NCBI GenBank assembly: GCA_903830985.1
Contig: CAIKVZ010000044.1
Span: forward strand, 1 to 38,011
Source: an uncultured beta proteobacterium
Lineage (GTDB): Bacteria; Pseudomonadota; Gammaproteobacteria; Burkholderiales; Burkholderiaceae_C
Direction: 5' to 3'
Length of the DNA stretch: 38,011 nt
A model generated the notes under the pieces. It saw only the letters and a program-made list of their open reading frames with translations. It did no database searches and was not told the DNA's origin. Positions 1 to 9,211 of this stretch are shown one piece after another. Position 1 is the first letter of the stretch. Each line of letters starts with the position of its first letter. A program made the position numbers and the translations under genes.

Positions 1-2619
1 CGAGGGCCGGGTGCAGCCCCATATTCAAAGCCACGGGGCGCAGATTCTCCGCCACGGTGCGCACCCCCTCCAGGGCCCGGTCAACCAGCGCGCGCATGCC
101 GGCAACATGGCTGACAAGGAGTGGATTCAAAGCGCCAAAACGCATTTCGAACAAGGATATTTCCATGCGCAGAGCCGTCAACACCTGCCCCAACTCGTCG
201 TGCACTTCGCGCGCAATGTGTTTGCGCTCTTCTTCAATGGCGGTTGAGTTGAAGGCCGCCAGCGCACGCAGCTGCTGGCGCGAAGTGGCGATTTCCGCAC
301 CCAAGGCTTGGGACAGCAGTTGCTCATGTGAGCGACGCTGTTCGGTAATGTCGGTGTGGGTGACCACCACCGCATGATTGTCCATGGTGAGCGGTGCCAC
401 GAACAGAGAAAACCAGCGCTGCTGCGTCGGCGAGTGGCACGTGTATTCAATTTGGAAACTCGGCGCGCTGCCATTCAACACCAGCAAGATGCCGTCATGG
501 GCTTGCACGGCACTACCACCGGTGTCGCTGCCACTTGCGGCCTGGCAAATGTCCAGGTAATTGGTGCCCACGTCGGTGTGGCTGGCGAGCTGGCCGGGTG
601 TCGGGCTATTGTCCAGCGCAAAATCGCGCCAACGCTGGTTCACCGCCATGATGTTTCCGGTTTGGTCCAGCACTGCAATTTGTGAGGGCCCCGAGTCGAG
701 AATCGCATCGATAAACTTGTTGTTGGCGACACGCTGTGCTTCGGCTTGTTTGCGCTCGCTGATGTCACGGCAGGCACCAAAGACTCGGCCATCGGCCAGC
801 AACCGGCAATTGAGCTCGACGCAAATGGTGCTGCCATCGCTGCGTTTGAGCATCGGCTCATAGCGCAAGGCACCGGTTTCCAGCAGTTGCTGAAACAGCA
901 CTTGCGTTGCCGCCAGGTCCGTTTCGGGAGTGATGTCGGGAATTCCCATGCCCAGCAGTTCGTCACGACTGAAGCCCAGCAGTTGTGTGGCCTGCTGGTT
1001 GACATACCGGTAGCGCCCCGCCGCATCGGTGATGAAGATGGCATCCGACGCGCCATCCAATATGGCTCTGCTATCGGCTTTGCCGCGGATCAGACGCTCT
1101 TCCAGGCGCTTGCGCTCGGTGATGTCCACGCCAAACACGGCAACCCGGATTTGGTTCTCCAGTTGAATCGGCGTGGCGCTGAACAGCACGTCGACGCTGC
1201 CGCCGTCGGCCAGTGGGTGGCGGGCTTCGCAGCTGCCGGCTTTGCCGGCATAGGCCTGCTCGAGAACGCCGATCAGCTTGGCACGGTCGGGCGGATTGCT
1301 CCACCAGGGGTGTCGGGGAAATACTGGCCGATGACCTGCTCGCGGGTCGCATCGATCAAGGCCAAGGCGGTGGAGTTGACGTTGAGCAGGCGTCCCTGCT
1401 CGTCCAGGATGCCGGCCAGGAACGTCGATTGCTCAAACAGACCCTGGAAAACCGCCTCGTCCTGTTTGCGCTGCGTCACGTCCGTGACAAATCCATGCCA
1501 CAGTACCGCGCCATCCGGCTCGGCCTGGGGAATGCCGTTGCCCGCGAGCCAGTGCACCGTGCCATCTTCATACCTGACACGGAACTCATGCTCCCAGGGG
1601 GAAAGTTCCCGTGCTGACTTCTGGATGGACGCAAGCATGCCGGCAAAATCATCGGGATGCAGGATGGCAAAAGCACAGGCAGCGTCCTCGCGAACCTGCT
1701 GGTGCGTGACTCGGAAGATGTGCCGAATGGCGTCACTGGCATAGGGAAAGCAGGATGTGCCGTCGGCACGCAGCAGGTATTGGTAAACCATCCCTGGCAC
1801 AAGACTGGCGATCTTCTGCAGCCGGGCAAGCGCTTCCTCACGCTCCAATTCAATTTGTTTGCGCGCACTGATGTCGGTCTTGACCGCCACGTAGTGCGTG
1901 ACCACGCCACGCTCATCCCTGACGGGTGCTATCTGCGCCTCTTCCCAGTACAACTCGCCGTTTTTGCGCTTGTTGATCAACTCGCCCTTCCAGCAGTTCC
2001 CGTGACTGAGCGATTCCCACATCCCGATATGGGTTGCATTTGGGGTGAACCCGGACTGCCAGATGCGCGGATTTTGCCCCAGCACTTCGGCGGCGCTGTA
2101 GCCAGTGACTTCGGTGAAACGGGGGTTCACGTACTCAAGACAGGCCTCCAGGTTGGTGATCACAACCGAAGCCGGGCCTTGCTCCAAGGCGACCGAAAGC
2201 TTGCGCAAATGCACTGCCTGCTGCTGCACCAGCGTGCGCAGCCGTTCGCGTTCGAGCAGGTTGCGAATGCGCTGGCGCGCAATGTTCACATTCACCGGCT
2301 TGGTGATGTAGTCCACCGCGCCCAACGACAAGCCCGTCATCTCAGACTCAAAGTCGTCCCGCGCGCTGATAAATATGACCGGGATATGCGCCAGCGTGGC
2401 CTGCGCCGCCAGCAGCCTGAAGGTCTCGAAACCATCCACTTGCGGCATCATCACGTCGAGCAAGATCAGGTCAGGTGCGCAGCGCAGTGCCAGTTCGATG
2501 CCCGCCGGCCCGGACGAGGCAAACTGCAGTTCAAACTCGCCGTCCAGCGCTGCACCCAGCGTCATAAGATGGACCGGCGTGTCGTCAATGGCCAATATTT
2601 TGGGCAAGGGGGCGGTCAT
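1..2619 (-). pseudogene. Hybrid sensor histidine kinase (receiver, multi-PAS, HisKA_3), frameshifted and 3'-truncated by window edge
   Basis: This is a cytoplasmic signalling protein with no membrane segment. From the ATG at 2619 it begins with a receiver domain (residues about 7-120, phospho-acceptor Asp55 in LILLDVMMPQ, Lys in ITKPVN). PAS/PAC units follow (EVTGYSAAEVLGQNP, then DITERK- and DISERK-type PAC ends). Near the window edge is a HisKA_3 phosphotransfer segment, ERKHIAREVHDELGQ, around 180-235. The ATPase domain lies outside the window. The frame that starts at 2619 stops at 1273-1275, inside the third PAS domain right after FPDTP. Moving one base within the G run at 1307-1310 restores FPDTPWWSNPPD, a familiar PAS-family block, and this second frame stays open to base 1. 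I infer a one-base deletion, either a real mutation or an assembly error. The kinase type is that of NarX/DegS-like kinases; the ligand is unknown. Confidence 0.85.
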
Positions 2620-2872
2620 GCTGAGGCCTTGTCGAAACTGCGCGGGCACGGTGCCGACGGATCCGCCTGGAGGGGATTTGGCATCACGACGCGTACAGAG
2701 ACTGTGACGCAAGCGCTGGCGCGCGCGATGCGGTGCACGGCATGGTGCTTGCCGTTTGCTGTTGTTGGCATGGTCTGGGCCCTGGCGGTGTCCCATCGCC
2801 GCAGTCGTGCCACAGATACACGGAGGCGAGTTTACCCTTTGCGCACAGGCGAATGGCCGGATTCAGTCGGCA

Positions 2873-2892
2873 GGCGCCGCAGGCGCGGCGCC
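2873..2892 (-). terminator. GC-rich hairpin after the chalcone-isomerase-like gene
   Basis: There is a perfect 8-bp inverted repeat (GGCGCCGC / GCGGCGCC) with a 4-base loop. It lies about 12 bases past the stop of the gene ending at 2905 and upstream of the kinase start at 2619. It has no T tract, so it is a hairpin of terminator type at best. The rest of the 285-base gap holds nothing I recognise. Confidence 0.4.
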
Positions 2893-2904
2893 GCTGCATG
2901 CAGC

Positions 2905-3492
2905 CTAAATCGGGCTCGCCTTGCCAAGCAGCGCATCCTTCAGTTTCCAGTCCGCCGGATTTGGGCCCAGCCAAATGCGCATCAATGCAGCAAAAAATTC
3001 CGGCTCTTTGAACGGCTCACCATAAGGTTTTCCCTTGATGCTGATGGTGGTGCCATTCCCTGGCAACCAGTCGATCGTGAAGACATCTCCCGTCTTGAGT
3101 GTTTTGTAGTCGCTGAACATCTGGCTCATGCGCAGCAAACCTGGAATGAGCTTGGAGAACTCCGTTTTTGGAAGATTGTCCTCCACCCCTCTGTAGAACA
3201 GTTTTCCAAGCTCGGCCGCGTCGATATCGCGCAGCATGGTGACGCTCATGCGTTTGGCGCCCGGCATGGCCAAAACATCTTCCGCAAGCCCGGCTTTCTT
3301 CCCAAGGTACAGGCCTGCAACGTAAACCTTGAATATAGCCTTGTAGCGAATACCGGCACCATTGAGCACCAGCTTGTTTCCCTTGAGGTCCATGCCCTCT
3401 TCGACCTTGACGCCGCTGACTTCCACGGCACCCGCTGCTCCGATCGCCAGAAAAACCAAGCCGGCAGCCAACACAGGTTTCAAAATATTCAT
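2905..3492 (-). CDS. Secreted chalcone-isomerase-like protein
   Basis: This is a 195-aa protein starting with a clear signal peptide (MNILKPVLAAGLVFLAIG..AGA, cleavage around residue 22). The mature part matches the bacterial chalcone isomerase-like family: an opening VEVSGVKVEEGMDLKGNKLVLNG stretch, IRYKAIFKVYVAGLYLG in the first third, and a late segment with a TISIKGKPYG hairpin and EPEFFAALMRIWLGP. In bacteria this fold is usually a periplasmic protein of unknown activity; plant-type flavonoid chemistry should not be assumed. It lies 30 bases beyond the end of the GGDEF-EAL gene on the same strand, so it could be the last gene of that transcription unit. Start chosen at the ATG that gives an intact signal peptide; only a weak GGAAA precedes it. 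Confidence 0.8.
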   Translation of the reverse strand: MNILKPVLAAGLVFLAIGAAGAVEVSGVKVEEGMDLKGNKLVLNGAGIRYKAIFKVYVAGLYLGKKAGLAEDVLAMPGAKRMSVTMLRDIDAAELGKLFYRGVEDNLPKTEFSKLIPGLLRMSQMFSDYKTLKTGDVFTIDWLPGNGTTISIKGKPYGEPFKEPEFFAALMRIWLGPNPADWKLKDALLGKASPI

Positions 3493-3522
3493 GCAAATTT
3501 CCAGTAAATTGAGAGTGCTAGT

Positions 3523-4236
3523 TCACCGGTCGGCGTAATTGCCGGACAGATGGTATTCGAACTGCTCTATCCGCACGGGGCGGCAGAACAGGAACCCCTG
3601 AAAGTAGCGACAACCCAGTGCCAACAAAAAATCCTGCTGCCCAAGGGTTTCCACGCCCTCGGCGATCACATCGAGCCCCAGGCTGTGCCCCAGCGCAATG
3701 ATCGTCCTGGAAATTGCCGCGTCGCTGGCGTCGGTCAAAATGTCGTGCACAAAGGAGCGGTCGATCTTGAGCTGGTCCAGCGGAAGGCGCTTGAGGTAGG
3801 AGAGTGATGAATAGCCGGTACCAAAGTCGTCAAGTGAAAACCCTACTCCGACGGAGCGCAGCGCGGTCATCTTGGCGATGACTGCGTCCAGGTTCACGAC
3901 CAGCAGACTCTCGGTAAGTTCCAGCTTCAGACGCAAGGGATTTGCGTCAGTGCGCTGGATCGTGAGCAGCGTTTGCTCCACAAAGTCGGCGCAGTGAAAC
4001 TGGCGTGCGCTGACATTCACCGCGATCGTGAGGTGCCGGGTTTCGACACGCTCGGCCCATGCCGCGAGTTGCAGGCAGGCGGTCTCCAATACCCAGGCGC
4101 CCATGGGAACGATCAGACCGGTTTCCTCGGCCAGTGGAATAAATTCCGCAGGCGACACCAGCCCGCGCTGGGGGTGTTTCCAGCGCAACAGGGCTTCAGC
4201 ACCGATGAGCGCGCCTTCGTGTGTGACCTGCCCCTG
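3523..4236 (-). pseudogene. EAL-domain remnant severed from the upstream GGDEF protein by an in-frame stop
   Basis: This reading frame continues the protein at 4237-7176 in the same frame after the TAA at 4237-4239. Reading from 4236 gives a near-complete EAL phosphodiesterase domain: QGQV, then GAEALLRWKHP with the EAL signature, LTIAVNVSARQF, LELTESLLV, LDDFGTGYSSLSYLKRLPLDQLKIDRSFV and VIAEGVET. The family normally reads FELYYQ at the junction; here it reads FELY-stop-Q, so a Tyr codon TAC appears to have become TAA. No good start codon precedes the EAL signature. The first usable codon (a TTG at 4188) lies after the signature glutamate and lacks a clear ribosome site, so a free-standing active domain is unlikely. 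The domain is otherwise undamaged, which suggests a recent event or a sequencing error. Confidence 0.8.
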
Positions 4237-7176
4237 TTAGTAGAGCTCGAATTCGCGGTTTTCAAGCGCCATGCGCAGGCTCGATTCCAAGGCTGCGCGC
4301 GCCATGACGATGGCTTGCATCTGCGGCTCGAAGAAGCGCAGCGTATTGCGGCCCGCGGCCTTGGCCTGGTACATCGCCAGGTCGGCGCGCTTCAGTGGTT
4401 CGTCCACGCCTTCAAGCGTGTCTGCACCGAACAGCGTGATGCCGATGCTGGGCGTGCTGTGGTGGTCGTGGCTGCCGAGTTGATAGTTCTGGTTCAGCGC
4501 CGCCAGAATCTTCTCGCCGATGTTTTCGGCCTGCGCCGCAGCTTCCAACTCACCCGCGTTCAGGTCCTGCAACATCACAACGAATTCATCACCCCCGAGG
4601 CGCGCCACCGTGTCGCCCTCACGGATGCAGGCGCTCAGCCTTTTGGCCACCTGCTGCAACAACAGGTCGCCCTGGTAGTGGCCCAAGGTGTCGTTGATCG
4701 CCTTGAAGTTGTCCAGATCGACAAACAGCAGAGCCCCCCTGCGCTGGTGACGCGAGGCTGCCGCCAGCGCCTGCTCCAGCCGGTCGATCAGCAAGCGGCG
4801 ATTCGGCAGGTGCGTCAAGGGATCGAAGAAAGCCAGACTCATGATCTGGTCCTCGGCGCTCTTGCGCACGGTGATGTCGGTGAAGGTGGCGACGTAGTGA
4901 GTCGCGACCGCGGCGTCGTTCTTCACTGCAGTGATCGAGAGCCACTCCGGAAAAACCTCCCCGTTCTTGCGGCGGTTCCAGATCTCCCCCTTCCAGGCGC
5001 CGGTGGACGCAATCGAGTCCCACATCGCCGCATAGAAAGCGGCATCGTGCCGACCTGAACGGAGCAGGCGCGGCGTTTGGCCCACGACCTCCTCTGCGCT
5101 GTAGCCGGTGATGGCGCTGAACGCCCCGTTCACCCGCAGGATCACCTGTTCGGCATCGGTGACCGTCATTCCTTCCTGCGATTCGAACGCGGTGGCGGCG
5201 ATGCGCAGCGCCTCCTCGGCCAGGTAGCGTGCTGTGACGTCGCTGAACACCAACACCACGCCGACGATGTTCCCGCTGTCGTCCCGAATCGGCGCAGCGC
5301 TGTCGGAGATCTGGTACTCGTTGCCGCCGCGCGCGAGCAACAAAGTGTGATTGGCCAGCCCGACAATCTCCCCGCGCTCCATCACCACCTGCACCGGGTC
5401 GACACAGGGCAGCCGGGTCTGCGCGTTGACGATCCTGAACACCTGCAACAGGGGCATGCCCGCAGCCTCTTCCAGCGGCCAGCCGGTCAGTCGCTGCGCG
5501 GTGGCGTTCATGCGCTTGATCCGTCCGTTCGCGTCGGTGGCGATCACGGCGTCGCCGATCGACTCCAGGGTGATCCGCAGGTTTTCCTCGCTCAGGCGGA
5601 TCTGCCGCTCCACCCGCCGGTGCTCGGTCACGTCTTCGGCCGAAGACAGCGTGCCAACAATCGCGCCCGCTTCATCCAGCACAACCGTGTTATTCCACGC
5701 CAGGGTCATTTGTTCGCCACGCACGTTGCGCACGGTGTTTTCGCAACGCGCCGCCGCCGGCAGATCGCCAGACATCAGTTGCTGAAACACCCGGCGCGTA
5801 GCAGCGCGTTCGGCTTCGGGGACAAAGTATTCAAACCAGTCGCGGCCCAGCAGAGCGGCCTCTGGCGCGCCCAGCAGGGCCGCGCCTTTCTGGTTGATCA
5901 TGGCAATGCGACCCGCTCGGTCCAGCGCCATCAGCATGATCGCAGCGATGTCCAGGTAGCCCTGCGCCCGGTTGCGTTCCTGCGCCAGTTCGGCCGTGCG
6001 CTCCTGCACCTTTTGTTCCAATGTGCTGTGAGCCCTTTCGATGTTGCTCGCCATGCCATTGAACGCTTCGGCGATCTCCGCCACTTCCATCGTCTCGCCC
6101 GCGGGCAGTTGTGCACGCACCGAAAGCTCGCCGTCGCCAAGCCGGCTGGCGGTGCGCGCCAGCGTTCGCAGCGGGCGTGAGATGCGCCGGGACGCGAGCG
6201 TGATCAGCGCCAGCGAGGCCACCGCCAGCAACAGGCCGACCAGGACCAGCAGCTTGGCGCGCTCGTTCAGGCCTGCCAGCGCCTCGTCGTTGTTCAAGTA
6301 GCGCACCAGCGTCCAGCCCTGGGCACCGATCAGCGCAATGTGCCGGTAGACCGCGATGCGCGATGCGCCGTGTCCATCGTCCTCCTGCAGCGTCCCCTCG
6401 AAGCCCGGGAGCATCCGCGGATTGACCCGAAAGGCCTGGCCTGACGGCCGGCCAACGGATTCGGCGGCGACCTGTTGCCCAGCAAAATCCAACAGCAGGA
6501 CCGTTCCGCTGCGGCTGTCGTCGTGGGCGTCGCCGCCCATACCCTGTGCTACCAGGGATCGCGTATCCAGGACGCTGACCAGGATGCCGATGAGTCTGCC
6601 GTAGGCCTGTCCTTGCTCGTTGGGCGCGTGAATCTGCCGAACGATGGCGACCGACGCGGCTCCGGGCTTGCCGAACTGTTCGATCAATTCGGTGACGCCG
6701 GGTCTGGTGGCGCGCGCGATCAGTTCACGGTCGGGAAACTCGCGTCCGAGCTCGGCGCCATCGTTGGACGCGCGAATCTTGCGCGTGTCGGGGTCAACGA
6801 TAACCAGACCCAAATAATGATCGGGATAAGCACGCAGCAGGCGCTCGGTGACGCGCTGGAAATTTTGCTCGAGCTCGGTGTCGTCGTCCTCCAGCTGCTT
6901 TGCTATGACCCGGCCCTCCGCGAGGATCAGCATGTCGCCGCGCCGCTCGCCGAGGGCATCGAGGATCGCCGCCTGCTGCAGGTCGGCGGCGTGTTCGAGT
7001 GCACGGGTCGCGTCGATCAGCCGCTGGTCGCCGGCGCCAGCCAGACCCAACTGCGGCAGACCCAAGTACCAAAGCGCAAACAGCACGCCCATCGCGCCCA
7101 GAAACAGCGCGCCAAAGTAGGCCGCAACCCGGCTCGAGAACGAGACCCGGCCGGCAAGCTCGCGCTCAGTCGGCAT
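4237..7176 (-). CDS. Membrane PAS-GGDEF diguanylate cyclase, truncated before its EAL domain
   Basis: This 979-aa product makes c-di-GMP from GTP at the inner membrane. Layout: TM segment about 18-38; periplasmic sensory region about 40-305 (double-Cache-like, with LVIVDPDTRKIRASNDG); second TM about 308-328; HAMP; three PAS/PAC units (about 405-525, 530-655, 660-775); then GGDEF with the active signature RLGGDEFVVML near residue 862 and an upstream REGD that fits the inhibitory I-site. The frame ends at TAA where an EAL domain should begin. The start is the ATG at 7176, which overlaps the stop of the binding-protein gene by 11 bases, so translation is probably coupled; a GTG four codons earlier is possible. 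With its EAL half removed the protein should be a pure cyclase rather than a bifunctional enzyme. The ligand is unknown, but the coupled binding protein is the obvious partner. Confidence 0.85.
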   Translation of the reverse strand: MPTERELAGRVSFSSRVAAYFGALFLGAMGVLFALWYLGLPQLGLAGAGDQRLIDATRALEHAADLQQAAILDALGERRGDMLILAEGRVIAKQLEDDDTELEQNFQRVTERLLRAYPDHYLGLVIVDPDTRKIRASNDGAELGREFPDRELIARATRPGVTELIEQFGKPGAASVAIVRQIHAPNEQGQAYGRLIGILVSVLDTRSLVAQGMGGDAHDDSRSGTVLLLDFAGQQVAAESVGRPSGQAFRVNPRMLPGFEGTLQEDDGHGASRIAVYRHIALIGAQGWTLVRYLNNDEALAGLNERAKLLVLVGLLLAVASLALITLASRRISRPLRTLARTASRLGDGELSVRAQLPAGETMEVAEIAEAFNGMASNIERAHSTLEQKVQERTAELAQERNRAQGYLDIAAIMLMALDRAGRIAMINQKGAALLGAPEAALLGRDWFEYFVPEAERAATRRVFQQLMSGDLPAAARCENTVRNVRGEQMTLAWNNTVVLDEAGAIVGTLSSAEDVTEHRRVERQIRLSEENLRITLESIGDAVIATDANGRIKRMNATAQRLTGWPLEEAAGMPLLQVFRIVNAQTRLPCVDPVQVVMERGEIVGLANHTLLLARGGNEYQISDSAAPIRDDSGNIVGVVLVFSDVTARYLAEEALRIAATAFESQEGMTVTDAEQVILRVNGAFSAITGYSAEEVVGQTPRLLRSGRHDAAFYAAMWDSIASTGAWKGEIWNRRKNGEVFPEWLSITAVKNDAAVATHYVATFTDITVRKSAEDQIMSLAFFDPLTHLPNRRLLIDRLEQALAAASRHQRRGALLFVDLDNFKAINDTLGHYQGDLLLQQVAKRLSACIREGDTVARLGGDEFVVMLQDLNAGELEAAAQAENIGEKILAALNQNYQLGSHDHHSTPSIGITLFGADTLEGVDEPLKRADLAMYQAKAAGRNTLRFFEPQMQAIVMARAALESSLRMALENREFELY

Positions 7177-8302
7177 AGTCGTAAGCACGGATCTGGTATT
7201 TGCCGGGATCAGCCATCACCCGCGCCAGCCCGTCGTAGGAAAATGCATTCTCCAACTTCTCCCAACGGGCGCCCGGTGAGATTTTTCCCAGCTTTGAGAG
7301 GAACTGAAACTCGCTCTTCAGCGGCGTCGCGCCAGTGGAAAAGACGATCGCCGGGGCAGACGGGATGTCCAGAATTTCGCGGCGCGTGATCGCGGCAATC
7401 TGGCTCGCCGACGATGAGGGTAGTCGGCCGCTAAAGGCTGCACCCTCGGCCATCGCCCAGGCCGCCGCCTTCTCGAGGTTCTGTTGCGAACGGCGCAGCC
7501 ACTCGATGGCGCGCAAGAAACCGGCGACAAGAACCCGTGCCGCCTCCGGATTGCGCGTGGCGAAGGTGCTCTCGATCACGAAGTAGTCGCTGCTCTGGCC
7601 GCGGAATACGATGTGGTTTCTCACGTCCTTCTTCAGCGCGATCGAAGGCGCCGGCTCCCATCCTGCAAAGGCGTCAATATCACCGCGCTCCAGCGCGTCA
7701 GGCATTTCGTCGATCTGCAGCGGCACGAATTTGACTTCACCGGCTTGCAGTCCGGCCGAGGCAAGCCCTTGCAGCAGGGTGTAATGCGCGCTCGACAGCT
7801 CGATGTAGCCCATGCGTTTTCCGCGCAGTCCTGCCACCCTGGTTTCACCCTTGGCGACAATGGCCGTCGATGTCTGTTTGACCAGTCCGACGATCAAGAC
7901 GCTGCCCGTGGAGGCCGCGAGAATCGTGGGCATGTCGCCCAGCAAACCCGCTTCGAGGCGCCGCTCGCCCAGCAATGCGACCATGTCGGCACCTCGCCGA
8001 AACGCGTGCGTCGTCAGCGGCTGCCCCAGTTTGGCCAGCGACTGCTGCAGGATTCGATCGTGCCTGATCACGGTGCTGATGACGCCCGAGGGGTAGCCCA
8101 GCGGCTGCACGCCAAGATCAAGCGCCGGAGAGTCAGGTATCAGGCCGTAGCGGTCGAAATATTCCGCGGCGTGTGCGCCCTGGGCCGAGCAGACCACAAG
8201 GCCTGCCCAAAGCAAAATGAGACCGAACGAACAAAGGAATGAACCCCGATGAAAGTTCCGGGTTCCGGTGCGGATGATCATTGACCATGGTGCAAGTCTC
8301 AT
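7166..8302 (-). CDS. Orphan periplasmic substrate-binding protein (SsuA/TauA/NMT1-like)
   Basis: A 378-aa exported protein with an N-terminal hydrophobic signal (SFGLILLWAGLVVCSAQGAHAA, cleavage near residue 46). The mature part has the pattern of type-2 periplasmic binding proteins of the nitrate/sulfonate/taurine group: ALDLGVQPLGYPSG, a RLEAGLLGDMPTILAAS segment, VAGLRGKRMGYIELSSAHYTLLQGLASAGL, PDALERGDIDAFAGWEPAPSIA and a late FATRNPEAARVLVAGFLRAIEWL. No permease or ATPase gene is nearby. Instead its stop codon overlaps the start of the PAS-GGDEF gene. I infer a sensory role, with the loaded protein docking on the periplasmic domain of the cyclase, rather than transport. The ligand cannot be read from sequence; sulfonate- or nitrate-like anions are only a family-level guess. 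Start is the ATG at 8302; an internal ATG seven codons later is an alternative. Confidence 0.8.
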   Translation of the reverse strand: MRLAPWSMIIRTGTRNFHRGSFLCSFGLILLWAGLVVCSAQGAHAAEYFDRYGLIPDSPALDLGVQPLGYPSGVISTVIRHDRILQQSLAKLGQPLTTHAFRRGADMVALLGERRLEAGLLGDMPTILAASTGSVLIVGLVKQTSTAIVAKGETRVAGLRGKRMGYIELSSAHYTLLQGLASAGLQAGEVKFVPLQIDEMPDALERGDIDAFAGWEPAPSIALKKDVRNHIVFRGQSSDYFVIESTFATRNPEAARVLVAGFLRAIEWLRRSQQNLEKAAAWAMAEGAAFSGRLPSSSASQIAAITRREILDIPSAPAIVFSTGATPLKSEFQFLSKLGKISPGARWEKLENAFSYDGLARVMADPGKYQIRAYDYAD

Positions 8303-8471
8303 TCACAGGGCCTTGGCTTGGGGCGCATGAGCATCAGCCAAAGGACCGGATGGTGCTTGCGGCCACATTATGTGTTGCGCACCGTGCCTCAGTGAATACT
8401 GGTTTCCCCGCAGCAGAAAGCTCCCCGGCAGTGCCTTGCGGTAATGGCGTTGCGAGAGCTACGTGAGATGG

Positions 8472-8494
8472 CCGTGCTGCGCGTTGTTGCACGG
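8472..8494 (-). terminator. Weak hairpin downstream of the SOUL gene
   Basis: Six-base arms CCGTGC / GCACGG with an 11-base loop lie about 33 bases past the stop of the SOUL gene, within the 225-base gap 8303-8527. There is no T tract. An alternative stem GTTGC/GCAAC overlaps it. Nothing else in this gap is recognisable. Confidence 0.25.
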
Positions 8495-8527
8495 ACCGCG
8501 GCAACCATGACCGTCGCCATCCTTGCC

Positions 8528-9136
8528 CTACTGAACCCTGAGCCAGATTTCATTGGTCCGCCAGAACCAGGGCGTCAGGGGCGCGTCGTAGCTGGAGAAC
8601 ACCGGATCGCCCAGGACCATGATGCCGGCCTGGCTCAATGCCTGCCTGAGCAGTTCGAGGTGTTCTTCGTAGTTTGCCTGTGACCAGGACCCCGAGTACT
8701 GGATCACGGCCAGTCTTTGCCTGGGCACTTCCCTGAAGCGCACGCGCGGGTCCAGGGGTTCGGGCAGCCCCGCGGGGGAAGATTCCCTGGGAAGCATCAG
8801 TTGCACCAGAACCGTCTCAACCATCTCGATCGGATCCGCTGTCGCGGGGGCTGGCGGGACAAAGCGCAGCGCCGTCTGCATCAATGGCGCCGTCATTTCC
8901 CATTTGCGCTCGCTCCGGTTCTGGCCAAAGACAAAGCCAGCCAACAAGGGGAAGGCCTGGTCGACGGCTTCGTTAGCGGGTCCGGGGACGACGACCTCGG
9001 CCACGACGAACGGCTCGTAGTTGCGCACCTCAAAAAACTCATGCGTGCGCAGCAGCGTGTATGTGGGCTGCTCCACCGCCTGCGCCGGGGCGATCCACGA
9101 CAGCAGCAGCAGGGTCAGCAGTTTCAAGGTGTTCAT
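8528..9136 (-). CDS. SOUL heme-binding family protein, exported
   Basis: A 202-aa protein with a signal peptide (MNTLKLLTLLLLSWIAPAQA). The body fits the SOUL family: YTLLRTHEFFEVRNYEPFVVAEV, then PLLAGFVFGQNRSERKWEMTAPLM (the conserved K.EMTAPV-type block), PRVRFREVPRQRLAVIQYSGSWSQANY, and a C-terminal YDAPLTPWFWRTNEIWLRVQ. Eukaryotic members bind heme; the role of bacterial exported members is not settled. The start is set by an AGGAGG ribosome site seven bases before the ATG at 9136. It is preceded on the same strand by the DUF4397 lipoprotein gene, from which it is separated by a hairpin. Confidence 0.85.
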   Translation of the reverse strand: MNTLKLLTLLLLSWIAPAQAVEQPTYTLLRTHEFFEVRNYEPFVVAEVVVPGPANEAVDQAFPLLAGFVFGQNRSERKWEMTAPLMQTALRFVPPAPATADPIEMVETVLVQLMLPRESSPAGLPEPLDPRVRFREVPRQRLAVIQYSGSWSQANYEEHLELLRQALSQAGIMVLGDPVFSSYDAPLTPWFWRTNEIWLRVQ

Positions 9137-9168
9137 TTGTGCCTCCTGCAAGAACCACGTCGCGCGGC

Positions 9169-9195
9169 GCGGCAGGCCTGCGAAAAGCCTGCCGC
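9169..9195 (-). terminator. Hairpin between the DUF4397 and SOUL genes
   Basis: A perfect 9-bp inverted repeat (GCGGCAGGC / GCCTGCCGC) with a 9-base loop lies 16 bases past the stop of the DUF4397 gene and ends about 30 bases before the SOUL start. It has no T tract after the stem, so it may act as an mRNA-stabilising or weak termination hairpin. Confidence 0.45.
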
Positions 9196-9211
9196 TCAGC
9201 GTGCCTGAAAA

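Noticed and set aside
3523-4188. Independent EAL-domain gene
   Set aside because: The only usable early start is a TTG located after the EAL signature, without ribosome site, so the product would lack an essential catalytic residue. The frame is better explained as a remnant of the upstream gene.
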